Assembly (NCBI GenBank): GCA_963734435.1
Contig: CAVTHA010000002.1
Span: 248,001-312,000 of the forward strand
DNA from: Bog-756 sp963734435
GTDB lineage: Bacteria > Actinomycetota > Acidimicrobiia > Acidimicrobiales > RAAP-2
DNA length: 64,000 bases
Reading direction: 5' to 3'
The stretch's first letter is position 1. The number at the start of each line of letters is the position of its first letter. A program made the position numbers and the translations under genes. Shown here piece after piece: positions 16,848 to 25,864 of the stretch. The notes beneath the pieces were generated by a model, which was not told the DNA's origin, made no database searches, and was given only the letters and a program-made list of their open reading frames with translations.

Positions 16848-18503
16848 ATGAAGACGGCCCAGTCGGTCTCGACGGCCCCAGGGGAGCTGAGTCCGCACGA
16901 CGGACCGATCGGGTCTGCGTCGTTGGCGCTCGCCACCCTGCTCTTCGTCCTCTTCCTGACCTTCCTCGACAACACCATCGTCACGGTGGTCCTGGCCCAG
17001 GTACAGGGTGACCTGCACGCGTCGGTGAACCAACTCCAGTGGGTGGTGAACGGCTATGCCCTGACCTTCGCCAGCCTGATGTTGAGCTTCGGCACCCTCG
17101 GTGACCTGCTGGGCCGAAAGAAGGTGATGCTGACCGGGGTCGCCGTCTTCTGCGCCGGATCGGTGATCGCCGCCGTGGCCCCGGACCCGAGGGTCCTCAT
17201 CGCCGGTCGAGTGGTCATGGGGATCGGAGCGGCCGCCTCCGAGCCCGGCACCCTGTCGATGATCCGGCACCTCTATCCGGACCGGGCGGCGCGTGCCCGG
17301 TCGCTCGGCATCTGGGCCGCCGTGTCCAGCCTGGGCCTGGCGCTCGGCCCACTGATCGGCGGCCTGCTGGTCTACGGATGGTCGTGGCGGGCCATCTTCT
17401 GGTTCAACGTGTTCTTCGGCCTGCTGGCGCTCACCAGCGCCGCCCTGGTGCTGCCCGAGAGCGCCGACCCGGTGAAGGCTCGATTCGACTATGGCGGCTC
17501 CCTGCTCGCGGCACTGTCCCTGGGCTCGATGACCTTCGCCACCATCCTCGGAGAGACGCAAGGGTACGCCACCTGGTGGATCGACCTCCTCTATGCCTTG
17601 AGCGTGGTCGGCGCGGTGTCCTTCGTGCTGGTCGAACTGCGGGTCGACAATCCGGTGCTCAATGTCCGCTACTTCAAACGGCGCGCCTTTGCCGGGGCGA
17701 ACGCCATCGCCTGCACGGTCTACTTCGGGACCTTTGCCATCTTCTTCTTCGTTGCGCTCTACGTGCAGGTGGTGGGGTCGAGCTCGTCGCTCCGCACGGC
17801 GCTCGACTTCGTCCCGATGGCCTTCGGCATGGTGGTCGCCTCGGTCTTCACCGGCCGGTGGGTGGCGGCATGGGGGCCTCGGGTTCCCATGGCCACCGGG
17901 TGCTTCGTGGGCGGGGTGGGCATCATTTTGACCGACATCATGATCACTCCCAACGCCGGCGTGGCCCAGATCGGGTGGACCATGTTCCTGGCCGGCATCG
18001 GGGTGGGGATGGCCATGGTGCCGGTGACGTCGGCCGCCTTGGGCTCGGTGCCATCGGAGCACTCGGGCATGGCCGCGTCGGCGACCAACACGTCCCGCGA
18101 GCTCGGAGCGGTGGTCGGCGTGGCCGTCCTCGGCTCGATCGTCAACGGGCAGTTGACCGTCAACCTGGTGCACCGTCTCACGGCCATCGGTATACCCAAG
18201 CAGTTCCAGTCACTGGTGGTCTCTTCGGTCACCACCGGTACCTACCAGGGGGGAGCCAAGAGCGCGGTGACCAAGGATCCGGCGATCGCCCATATCGTGC
18301 ATGAGGTCATCACGGCGGCGTACGGGGCATTCGGGCGTGGTCTCGACATCTCGCTGAGCCTTGCCGGAGCGCTCCTGCTGGCCTCGGGATTCCTCGCCCT
18401 GGCCACGGTCTACGGTCGTCGTCTGCACTTCGAACGAGTGGACTCGGAGGACGGGCATCTGCTCCACCTCTCGGTGGTGGGCAAGCCGGGAACCGAGGCT
18501 TGA
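16848..18503 (+). CDS. MFS exporter, DHA2 (14-TM) family
   Basis: A 551-residue integral membrane transporter with about 14 hydrophobic segments. The first helix holds the DHA2 signature LDNTIVTVVLAQVQGDL near residue 40, followed by LQWVVNGYAL near 62 and the motif A loop GDLLGRKK near 83. Motif C-like glycine/proline residues appear in LGLALGPLIGGLLV near 165. A long loop between later helices carries GGAKSAVTKDPA. Proton-coupled drug or lipid efflux is the usual role of this family. Placement at the end of the catabolic block suggests export of a steroid, acid or toxic intermediate; the substrate is unknown. A palindrome lies directly before the start. Confidence 0.88.
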   Translation: MKTAQSVSTAPGELSPHDGPIGSASLALATLLFVLFLTFLDNTIVTVVLAQVQGDLHASVNQLQWVVNGYALTFASLMLSFGTLGDLLGRKKVMLTGVAVFCAGSVIAAVAPDPRVLIAGRVVMGIGAAASEPGTLSMIRHLYPDRAARARSLGIWAAVSSLGLALGPLIGGLLVYGWSWRAIFWFNVFFGLLALTSAALVLPESADPVKARFDYGGSLLAALSLGSMTFATILGETQGYATWWIDLLYALSVVGAVSFVLVELRVDNPVLNVRYFKRRAFAGANAIACTVYFGTFAIFFFVALYVQVVGSSSSLRTALDFVPMAFGMVVASVFTGRWVAAWGPRVPMATGCFVGGVGIILTDIMITPNAGVAQIGWTMFLAGIGVGMAMVPVTSAALGSVPSEHSGMAASATNTSRELGAVVGVAVLGSIVNGQLTVNLVHRLTAIGIPKQFQSLVVSSVTTGTYQGGAKSAVTKDPAIAHIVHEVITAAYGAFGRGLDISLSLAGALLLASGFLALATVYGRRLHFERVDSEDGHLLHLSVVGKPGTEA

Positions 18504-18585
18504 GCCGACAACAGCGCAGGGGCGGCCGCCCGTGCGCCCCTCGCCGTGCGACGATGGCGCCAGGTCCGTCCCTGGGCGAGGAGGA

Positions 18586-19029
18586 ATGGTGGCACTCAGC
18601 TTTTCCCACATGGGCATCTGCGTCTCCGATCTGGAGCGGTCGCTCCGCTTCTACCGCGACGCCCTCGGGTTCGAGCCGGTAGCGTCCTATCGGGTGGGAG
18701 AGGAGTTCGGGGACCTCATGGAGCTGGAGGGCGTGCGGCTCGAGTCACAGATGGTGGCCCGCGACGGTGTCACCATCGAGCTCCTCGCCTTCGAGAACCC
18801 TCGTCCGGTCGGCGATGGGCGGCGCCGCCTCATGAACCAGCTCGGGCTCACCCATCTGTCGTTGCGGGTGGACGACATCGACGCGGTGGCAGGGCAGATC
18901 GAGCGACTGGGCGGGGAGGTGCTGCCAACCACTCGGACCCGCATGGGCGATCGCTCCTCGCCGCTCGACTTCGTCTACTGCACCGATCCCGACGGCGTGC
19001 GCATCGAGCTGATGGACCTGCCCGGCTGA
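18586..19029 (+). CDS. VOC-family (glyoxalase/dioxygenase fold) protein
   Basis: 147 residues forming the paired beta-alpha-beta-beta-beta modules of the vicinal oxygen chelate fold: SFSHMGICVSDLERSLRFYRD at the N-terminus and LTHLSLRVDDIDAVAGQIER in the second half. The family metal positions can be placed at His8 of FSHMGI, the Glu of TIELLAF, His of LTHLSL and Glu of RIELMDL. This is consistent with methylmalonyl-CoA epimerase-like or glyoxalase-like members. A strong AGGAGG sits only one base before ATG 18586, so GTG 18589 may be the true start. No clear partner gene. Confidence 0.78.
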   Translation: MVALSFSHMGICVSDLERSLRFYRDALGFEPVASYRVGEEFGDLMELEGVRLESQMVARDGVTIELLAFENPRPVGDGRRRLMNQLGLTHLSLRVDDIDAVAGQIERLGGEVLPTTRTRMGDRSSPLDFVYCTDPDGVRIELMDLPG

Positions 19030-19056
19030 TCGGGTGCAGTCGGGTACCGTGAGGTG

Positions 19057-19410
19057 ATGCACCAGGACGACGCCGCAGGTGCTGCTGACGTCGCTCCCCT
19101 GGAGGCCCGGCGCCTGGCGGAGGCCGGTGCCCTCCTCCTCGACGTGCGTGAGGACGACGAATGGCACGCCGGACATGTCCCCGGTGCCACCCATCTGCCC
19201 ATGGGGCAGGTGGGTGACCGCCTCGGGGAGATCCCATCCGACCGGACGGTGGTGTGCGTCTGCCGGGTGGGTGGGCGTTCGGGCAGCGTGGCCGGGGCGC
19301 TCGCCGGCGCCGGCTTCGACGTTCGCAACATGGCCGGGGGCATGCTGGCGTGGGAGCGCGCCGGCTTGCCGGTCACGACCGATACCGGTGAGCCCGGTCG
19401 GATCGTCTGA
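19057..19410 (+). CDS. Rhodanese-like sulfurtransferase
   Basis: A single-domain rhodanese of 117 residues. The core LLLDVREDDEWHAGHVPGA is followed by the active-site loop CRVGGRSGSVA, with catalytic Cys near residue 69 and the Arg/Ser pattern of the persulfide loop. NMAGGMLAWERAGLPV is the conserved C-terminal helix motif (GGxxAW). It transfers sulfane sulfur from thiosulfate or persulfides. GTG 19054 and ATG 19057 are adjacent. It sits 27 bases after the VOC gene and 20 bases before the DUF4031 gene, likely a small operon with no obvious shared pathway. Confidence 0.85.
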   Translation: MHQDDAAGAADVAPLEARRLAEAGALLLDVREDDEWHAGHVPGATHLPMGQVGDRLGEIPSDRTVVCVCRVGGRSGSVAGALAGAGFDVRNMAGGMLAWERAGLPVTTDTGEPGRIV

Positions 19411-19430
19411 ACGGTGCGAGGTCTCCCTCG

Positions 19431-19748
19431 GTGACCGTCTACCTCGACGACTGGCGACAGCCGGCCCGCCTCGGCCCGGTCACCGACCGCTGGTCGCACC
19501 TGGTGGCCGACAGCGACGCTGAGCTGCATGCCTTCGCGGCACGCCTCGGCATGCGCCGCGAATGGTTCCAGCACAAGGCGGACCGGCCCCACCAGGCCCA
19601 CTACGACCTGCCCGAGCGGTCCCGCGGCGATGCCCTCGCCCTCGGCGCGGTGGCGGTGAGTTGGCGCCAGGTGGGTCGGATGCTGCGCCAGCGGCGGGGC
19701 GCACGGACGATCGGGGGTACTGCTCCATCGGGCCCACCTCCGCTCTGA
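19431..19748 (+). CDS. DUF4031 family protein
   Basis: About 105 residues matching the DUF4031 pattern: a VYLDDWR start, SHLVADSDAELHAFAARLGM, then REWFQHKADRPHQAHYDLPE. Histidines and aspartates recur at spacing suggestive of a metal or nucleotide site, but the family has no assigned function. It starts at GTG 19431 shortly after the rhodanese stop. The proline-rich last 15 residues (GTAPSGPPPL) could be non-native if a stop has been lost, since most family members end near the conserved AVSW region. Confidence 0.65.
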   Translation: MTVYLDDWRQPARLGPVTDRWSHLVADSDAELHAFAARLGMRREWFQHKADRPHQAHYDLPERSRGDALALGAVAVSWRQVGRMLRQRRGARTIGGTAPSGPPPL

Positions 19749-19770
19749 CGCCGATCGCCGTTCCTCGACG

Positions 19771-21229
19771 ATGACCGGCGCCCGATCCCTCGATCCCCGC
19801 ACGCCGGTGCTGGTCGGCGCGGGCACCGCATCGGCCGATGCCGAGAGCCCCGAGCTCATGGCTCGAGCCCTCGAGGCGGCGGTGGCCGACGCCGGCAGCG
19901 CCGTCGATCATGCCGGCCATCGACCGGATCGCCGTGCCCCAGGGAACCTGGTCGTACCCCGACCCGGCCCGGCTGGTGGCACATCGCGTCGGGGCCGGGC
20001 GCGCCCGAACGCATTTGACGGAACTGGGCATCCCGCAGCAGGTGCTGATCAACGAGGCATTGTCGGCCATCCTCGGCGGAGCGTCCGAGGTGGCCGCGGT
20101 GGTCGGCGGGGAGGCCCGGCGCTGGGCCCGCCGCCCCAAGGCGGCGGCGGAAACCGCCCAGCCCGGGGTCCGGCCCGATGAGATCCACCACCGCCACGGT
20201 CCCTTGTTGGAGCCGGTCGAGGAGGTGCACCGACTGTGGGATCCCGTCCAGCAGTACGCCATGATCGACAACGCCCTGCGCCATGCCGACGGCAAGTCGT
20301 TGGCTGCTCACCGCGGCGAGATCGCCGAGCTGTGGGCCCGATTCAACCGGGTCGCCTCCACCTACCCGGGGGCCGCATTCCCCGCCCCCCTGACGGCGAG
20401 AGAGATCGACACCCCGTCGCCGGGCAACCGCCCTCTCGCCTTCCCCTACAACAAGTGGCACTCGACCCAGTGGACGGTCGACCAAGCCGCCGCCCTCGTC
20501 TTCTGCTCGGCCGAAGCGGCCACCCGTCTCGGCGTGGACGGCGAGCGTTGGGTCCATCCGTTGGCCGGCCTGCACTCGAGCCATGCCGTCTCGTTGCTCC
20601 GTCGCCGCCAACCCCACACCTGGCCGGCCGTGGAGGTCCTCGGCGCGGCCGCCGCGTCCCGGATGGGGCGCCCTCTGGCGGCAGCCGAGATCATCGAGCT
20701 CTACAGCTGCTTCCCGGCCGCCGTGCGGGTGCAGCAACGTGCTCTGTCCCTGGACGGCGACGGCACCCCGACCATCACCGGCGGCATGGCCTTCGCCGGG
20801 GGTCCGTTCAACAACTTCGTCCTTCAGGCCACCGCGGCGATGGCTGCGGCCATCCGGGCCCGCCCCGCCGCTCTCGGCGTCGTCACCACGGTGAGCGGGC
20901 TGCTCACCAAACCGGGGATCGGCGTGTGGTCGGGCCGGTCAGACGGCCGGCCGCCACTGCTGGCCGACCTGGCTGACGCCGTCCGCTCCAAGACGGAGGT
21001 CATGGCCGTGATCGAGACTCTGGAGGACTATCGGGGTCCGGCGACCGTGGTCACCTACACCGCGACCTTCGACGGCCTCGAACCGGTGCGGACCATCGCC
21101 CTGTGCGACACCGACGACGGCCGGAGGTGCGTGGCCCTGAGCGACGATTCGGACCTGGCGTCGCGGGTGGTGGCCGAGGAATTCGTCGGTTGCCCGGTGC
21201 TGGTGGACCGGGGAACCCTCCGGGTGTGA
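19771..21229 (+). CDS. Thiolase-superfamily acetyl-CoA acetyltransferase-like protein, frameshifted
   Basis: The N-terminus MTGARSLDPRTPVLVGAGTA (ATG 19771) reads in one frame to about 19910. The remainder, beginning IDRIAVPQGTWSYPDPARLV, continues in another frame to the stop at 21229. One missing base restores about 485 residues. Blocks such as FPYNKWHSTQWTVDQAAALV, EIIELYSCFPAAVRVQQRAL and TGGMAFAGGPFNNFVLQATA mark the actinobacterial thiolase-like family. In this family ELYSCFP replaces the NEAF loop and a C-terminal OB-like domain is often added (here FDGLEPVRTIALC). It is probably a lipid-related thiolase or scaffold. The indel is likely technical. Confidence 0.75.
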
Positions 21230-21284
21230 TGGCGCACCGGCGCATCCCGGACGGCCGCCGAGCGCCCGCAGCTACCGTGGTCTG

Positions 21285-21713
21285 ATGGGCATGCCGGTCG
21301 AAGAGGCGTTGGCGTTCGTCAGGCGGCGGAACCAGGGTGTGCTGGTCACGTTGCGACGGGACGGCCGCCCCCAGCTGTCCAACATCATCTATGTGCCCGG
21401 GGACGACGCCACGATCCGAGTCTCGGTGACCGACAGCCGGGCGAAGACCCGCAATCTCCGCCGTGACCCCCGCGCCTCGCTCCATGTGAGCCGGGACGAC
21501 TTCTACGCCTACGTGGTGCTCGAAGGCGAGGCCACCCTGACCGACGTCGCCCGTGATCCGGACGACGATGTCGCTGATGAGCTGGTCGAGGTGTACCGCT
21601 CGCTCCGGGGGGAGCATCCCGACTGGGCCGACTACCGCCGGGCCATGGTGGCCGAGGGCCGCCTCGTGGCCAGGCTGAACGCCACCTACGCCTACGGGGT
21701 GTCCGGGGCCTGA
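21285..21713 (+). CDS. PPOX-class F420/FMN-dependent oxidoreductase
   Basis: A 142-residue split-barrel flavin/deazaflavin-binding protein. Typical segments are FVRRRNQGVLVTLRRDGRPQ, LSNIIYVPG, SVTDSRAKTRNLRRDPRASL and YVVLEGEATLTDVA. The K-T-R-N-L-R-x-D-P run is the cofactor-phosphate-binding element of the F420-dependent TIGR03618-like subgroup. These enzymes reduce enones or biliverdin-like substrates, or act in detoxification. The 3' end overlaps the convergent DsbA-family gene by about 22 bases. Other F420-type enzymes in the window (for example at 46438-47370) fit an F420-making actinobacterium. Confidence 0.82.
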   Translation: MGMPVEEALAFVRRRNQGVLVTLRRDGRPQLSNIIYVPGDDATIRVSVTDSRAKTRNLRRDPRASLHVSRDDFYAYVVLEGEATLTDVARDPDDDVADELVEVYRSLRGEHPDWADYRRAMVAEGRLVARLNATYAYGVSGA

Positions 21714-22432
21714 TCGACCTTGGCCTCGGGGACGGCGCAGGCCCCGTCGAAGCAGGCATCGGCTGCGTCGACCGGGACCGAAATGGTCGGGTGCCGGTCC
21801 GACCAGGCCTGTTCCAAGCCGGCCAGGATGACCTCGGGCGGCTGGGCCCCGGCGATGCCGTAGTGTCCGTCGATCACGAAGAACGGGACGCCGGTCACCC
21901 CGAGGGCGGTGGCGCCGGCCTCGTCCTGGCGAACGTCGGCGGCGAACGTGTCCCGCGACAGCATGTCCGCCACCTCGGCCCGGTCGAGCCCGATCTCATC
22001 GGCCAGGGCTCGGAGGGAATCGTGGTCGCTGACTGACTTGCCCTCGGTGAAGTACGCCGAGAAGAGCCGCTCTTTCATGGCGTCAGCCCGGCCGGTCTCC
22101 GCCGCCAGGTGGACGAGCCGGTGGGCGTCGAAGGTGTTGCCCACCTGTACGTCATCGAGGTGGTAGTCCAGGCCCACCCGCGCCGCCAGACCGGTCATCC
22201 GCCGATTGGCCGAGTCTGCCTGCTCCTCGGTCAGGCCGTACTTGCGGCGCAAGATCTGGCTCATGGTCATGTCCACCTTTGACGGCGACGTGGGATCCAG
22301 CTCGAAGCTCTTCCAGGCCACGTCGACCTGCTCCGGATGGCCGAAGCGGCGCAGCGCCGTCTCCAGATTCCGTTTGCCTACGTAGCACCACGGGCACACC
22401 ACGTCCGACCAGATCTCGACGAGCACGGCCAC
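21692..22432 (-). CDS. DsbA-family oxidoreductase (FrnE-like)
   Basis: A 246-residue thioredoxin-fold protein with an inserted helical domain. The redox motif CPWC lies in EIWSDVVCPWCYVGKRNLE near residue 14, and the cis-proline loop TGVPFFVIDG near 185. HRLVHLAAETG and AYFTEGKSVSD are typical of the FrnE/2-hydroxychromene-2-carboxylate isomerase branch. No signal peptide is present, so it acts in the cytoplasm. Two further cysteines near the C-terminus (ACFDGACAVPE) form an extra CxxxxC pair, also seen in FrnE-type proteins linked to oxidative-stress tolerance. Convergent with the PPOX gene. Confidence 0.85.
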   Translation of the reverse strand: MAVLVEIWSDVVCPWCYVGKRNLETALRRFGHPEQVDVAWKSFELDPTSPSKVDMTMSQILRRKYGLTEEQADSANRRMTGLAARVGLDYHLDDVQVGNTFDAHRLVHLAAETGRADAMKERLFSAYFTEGKSVSDHDSLRALADEIGLDRAEVADMLSRDTFAADVRQDEAGATALGVTGVPFFVIDGHYGIAGAQPPEVILAGLEQAWSDRHPTISVPVDAADACFDGACAVPEAKVDQAPDTP

Positions 22433-22547
22433 TCCTTACCCCACCCTCCCAACCGCACCGCCGGCCCGGGTATTCCGGGGTCCGGGACGGCAACCTCGAA
22501 CCTCGTCCCGGGGAGGCTGCCCCCGGGCGACGAGCCGGCGGGATCGA

Positions 22548-23568
22548 CTACGAGGCCGAGTCGGCCAGGGCGGCCGCGGCCACCAGGTGCTCGGTGAGCT
22601 CACCGAGGGGTGTACGGGCGTTGAGCCCGCTCGTCGAGGGCATGACATACGCCGGTCGGCCGCCGACCGGCTCCGGTTGGGCCCCAGCCACCGCCTTGGG
22701 GTTGACCGCAGCTCTCCATCCCGAGAGTCCGACGAAGCACACCGCACCGGGCTGCAGCCATTCGGCCAGGCGCTCGAGGCGAGCGAAACCATGGCGGTAC
22801 TCGCTCCCCGTGACCTCGGCGGCGGTCCGGGTGGGCCGCTTGACGAAGTCGGTCATCCCGACCCCTCGGCTGGCGAGGGCGGCCAGCGGATCGCGATCCC
22901 GGTCAACGATGCCGGCGGCCAGCGCCGCGGGCCAGAAGCGATTGCCGGGCCGGGCGTAGCCCACACCGGCATCGGCCGAGTAGAAGGAGGCGTTGACCCC
23001 ACAGACCAGCAGCCGCATGCCGTCGGCAACGGTGTCGGCCAGGGCTCGCCGCCGCACAGCGCGGAGGAGGAGCTCGTCGCCCGACGCCGCCGGGTGTCCG
23101 TTCTCGACCTCGAAGCCGGCGCCGACGACCGCGTCCACCAGCCGCCCGGCGGGCAGGGCGAGCTCGCCCGACCGACCGTCGCCGTCGGGCGGCCCGCCGG
23201 CGACCCGCAGCACGAGTGGGGCCCCGACCGACAGGGCCCGGTGGAGATCCCACAGGGCGAGCGGTAACCGGCGCTGGGGGAGACCCAGGTGGGCGCTCCA
23301 TGACCATGCACCTCCGGCTGATCCGCCGGCCAGCGGCAGATGCTCGACCTCCGCCGCGGACCAGCAGGGCATCGGGTGCCTGCTGCCGGCAGACGCGGAG
23401 CGCGGCAGTCGACCGGTCGACGGCGATGGCCGGCGCACCGGGACAGAGCGGGTGGCCATCGGCCGAGCATCCGAGCTCGATGCGCACCGCATCCGACGCC
23501 ACCCGGCCGGCGAACACCTCTGCCTCCAGGCGCCGATCCTTGTGGAGTCCCACCTCGGCCCGGTCCAT
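22548..23568 (-). CDS. Mug-type G:T/U mismatch DNA glycosylase fused to a methyltransferase-like domain, frameshifted
   Basis: The C-terminal 170 residues are a Mug-like uracil/thymine glycosylase: MRLLVCGVNASFYSADAGVG (catalytic Asn in GVNAS), YARPGNRFWPAALAAG, GVGMTDFVKRPTR, and VMPSTSGLNART. The N-terminal half resembles a degenerate SAM methyltransferase (LPLALWDLHRALSVGAPLVL). The very first part (MDRAEVGLHKDRRLEAEVFA from ATG 23568) is in a different frame that switches near 23355. The same methyltransferase-glycosylase fusion occurs in other actinobacteria, so the fusion is genuine and the indel probably technical. It would remove T or U opposite G after cytosine deamination. Confidence 0.75.
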
Positions 23569-23615
23569 CCGGCGATCCTAGGAGCGGTCCACCCCGGGGC
23601 GAATGGGAGATCCGC

Positions 23616-24344
23616 TCACGGCTCGAATCGGTAGCCCATGCCCGTCTCGGTTCGGAAATGGCGCGGACGGGAGGGGTCTACCTCCAGCTTGCGTCTCACC
23701 TTGGCCATCAGCACTCGGAGGTAGTCGGTCTCCGTGTCGTACTCGGGACCCCAGACGTCGTGAAGCAGCTGGCGACGCGACACCAGGCGCCCCGGATGCC
23801 GGACCAGTACCTCGATCAGACCCCACTCCTTGGGAGTGAGGTGGACTTGCGTTCCGCGGCGGGTCACTCGCTTGGCCGCCAGGTCCACGGTGAAGGCCTC
23901 TGTCTCGACCAGCGGCGACTCGGTGCCATTGGTTCGTCGCCGTAGCGTCGCACGCAGGCGAGCCAGGAGCTCGTCCATGCCGAAGGGCTTGGTCATGTAG
24001 TCGTCTGCGCCGGCGTCGAGCGCCTCCACCTTGCTCACGGTCTGGTGGCGGGCCGAGAGCACGATGATCGGCACCGAGCTCCACTGGCGGATGCCGCGGA
24101 TCACCTCGATCCCGTCGATCCCCGGCAGCCCGAGGTCGAGCAGGACCACATCAGGATGGCGGATGGCGGTCTGCTCGATCCCCTCCTCACCGGTCTTCGC
24201 CACCACGACTTCGTAGCCCCGCGCCGTCAAGCCGAGCTCCAGTGCACGCAACAGCGAGCCATCGTCGTCGCAAACCAACACCCGAGCATCCGGCACCTCG
24301 GTGGCGCCCGCTCCGGTGCGTGCGGCTGCACTCGACGAGATCAT
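23616..24344 (-). CDS. OmpR-family response regulator, KdpE-like
   Basis: 242 residues: a receiver domain with acidic pocket RVLVCDDDGS, phospho-acceptor Asp in VVLLDLGLPGIDG near residue 66, switch Ser in IIVLSAR and Lys in DDYMTKPFG. A winged-helix domain follows (HLTPKEWGLIEVLVRHPGRL, ETDYLRVLMAKVRRKLE, TETGMGYRF) of the KdpE type. Its start overlaps the stop of the upstream kinase gene (24341-24344), so the two are made together. It is one of two KdpE-like regulators at this locus. Which one controls kdpFABC cannot be told from sequence. Confidence 0.85.
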   Translation of the reverse strand: MISSSAAARTGAGATEVPDARVLVCDDDGSLLRALELGLTARGYEVVVAKTGEEGIEQTAIRHPDVVLLDLGLPGIDGIEVIRGIRQWSSVPIIVLSARHQTVSKVEALDAGADDYMTKPFGMDELLARLRATLRRRTNGTESPLVETEAFTVDLAAKRVTRRGTQVHLTPKEWGLIEVLVRHPGRLVSRRQLLHDVWGPEYDTETDYLRVLMAKVRRKLEVDPSRPRHFRTETGMGYRFEP

Positions 24345-25864
24345 GGTGGCGGGTCACCTCCGGTGGCTGAGCCGGCGGTCTCCGGGGCCGGGATACCCTC
24401 CGAGTCCGACGCCGTCGAGCCCGGTGTCGAACCGGGCAGGTCCCTCGTCGAATCCGAGACGTCCTTGGGCTGTTCCTCGGGGATCCGGACCACCATGGTG
24501 CACCCGCCACCAGGGGTGTCCTCGATGTCCAGTGCCCCGCCGACGGCTTCTACGAATCCCCGGGCCACAGCCAGGCCCAGGCCGACGCCGCCATGGTTGG
24601 CCGAGTCACCCAGGCGCTGGAACGGCAGGAAGATGCGGTCGCGGTCCTCGCGCCGGACGCCGGGTCCCCGATCGATGACCCGTATGTGGACCCGGCCGGC
24701 CACAGGTCCCGCCTCGACGCGGAGCCCCTGCCCGCCCGCATGGGTCAGCGAGTTGTCGATGAGGTTGGCCAGAGCCCGTTCCAACAGAACCGGATCGGTG
24801 TGGACCCGGGGGAGGACCGCGGGCAGGTCGACCTCGACCCCTTTGCCTCGAGGCCCGAGGCTGCCAACAGCAGTTTCGATGACCTCGGTGACATCGGTGC
24901 TCTGGTCGAGCACGTCCATCGAACCGGTCTGGAGGCGGCTCATGTCCAACAGGTTCTCCACGATGCTGTTCAAGCGGTCGGTCTCGTCGTCGATGGTCTG
25001 GATGAGGATCCGCGTCTCGTCGGGTCCGAACTCGAGCTGATCGGAGAGAAGGCTGGACGAAGCGGCTTTGATCGAGGCGAGCGGGGTGCGGAGATCGTGG
25101 CTCACCGCGGCGAGGAGGGCTGAGCGCAGTTGGTTGGCGCGGGCCAGCGTATCGACCCCGGCGGCCTCGGCGTGGAGACGATCACTTTCGAGCGCCGTGG
25201 CGAGCTGGGCGGCGAACCCGGTCAGGATCTCCCGGTCTTCGGCCGAAAGGGTAGGACCACGGAGGCCGAGGACCTCTCGCTCGGTGAGCGGGAGCACCAC
25301 GGAGGCTTCGTTGGGTGAGCGGGGGGGCTCACGCCCCGCCGTCACCACCGAAGACCATGGGGAGGCTGGTGTGGGGCCCGAATCGCTCGAAGCGGCCGAC
25401 ACCGACGAGTCGTCCGCTGACCGCAGTACGGCGGCCGCCTCCAACCGGAAGGCCATCACCAGCTCCTCGAGCAGTGCCGGAAGCGGGTCGCCCTCAGGGG
25501 CGATCATCCGGCCGGCCACACGGGCCAGCATCTGGGCGTCGGTCCGGGCTTGGACTGCGGTGGCGGTTCGCCGCGCCGCCAGATCGACCAGCCAGCTGAC
25601 GACCCCCACGGTGACCAGGAACATCACCAGGGCGAGAATGTCCCACGCATCGGCGATGGTGAAGGTGTGGATCGGCGGCGCAAAGAAGTAATTGGACAGC
25701 AGGAAGCCGGCCATGGCGGCCAGCGCCGCCGGCCATACACCGCCCACGGCGGCCACCACCACCACCAGCACGAGATACGAGCTGAGCGCAGTGGCCAGGC
25801 TGTCCACACCTCGGTCAGCGGTCAGGACCAGGGTGAGCAGTGGAAAGCCGATGGCGCCGATCAC
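24341..25864 (-). CDS. Histidine kinase with DUF4118 membrane domain (KdpD C-terminal half)
   Basis: 507 residues corresponding to the second half of KdpD. The N-terminus is four closely packed membrane helices of the DUF4118 type (LATALSSYLVLVVVVAAVGG, NYFFAPPIHTFTIAD, ALVMFLVTVGVVSWLVDLAA). A GAF-like linker follows, then a dimerisation box AAVSHDLRTPLASIKAASSS with phospho-His near residue 255. ATPase boxes are N (LIDNSLTH), G1 (DRGPGV) and G2 (GVGLGLAVA). A 45-residue acidic tail is added. The KdpD N-terminal module is a separate upstream gene whose end overlaps this start by four bases (ATGA). Confidence 0.87.
   Translation of the reverse strand: MIGAIGFPLLTLVLTADRGVDSLATALSSYLVLVVVVAAVGGVWPAALAAMAGFLLSNYFFAPPIHTFTIADAWDILALVMFLVTVGVVSWLVDLAARRTATAVQARTDAQMLARVAGRMIAPEGDPLPALLEELVMAFRLEAAAVLRSADDSSVSAASSDSGPTPASPWSSVVTAGREPPRSPNEASVVLPLTEREVLGLRGPTLSAEDREILTGFAAQLATALESDRLHAEAAGVDTLARANQLRSALLAAVSHDLRTPLASIKAASSSLLSDQLEFGPDETRILIQTIDDETDRLNSIVENLLDMSRLQTGSMDVLDQSTDVTEVIETAVGSLGPRGKGVEVDLPAVLPRVHTDPVLLERALANLIDNSLTHAGGQGLRVEAGPVAGRVHIRVIDRGPGVRREDRDRIFLPFQRLGDSANHGGVGLGLAVARGFVEAVGGALDIEDTPGGGCTMVVRIPEEQPKDVSDSTRDLPGSTPGSTASDSEGIPAPETAGSATGGDPPP

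Noticed and set aside
16461..18173. 570-codon open frame antisense to the MFS exporter
   Set aside because: Composition (His/Glu/Gln-rich, no structure) is the usual mirror of a membrane-protein gene.
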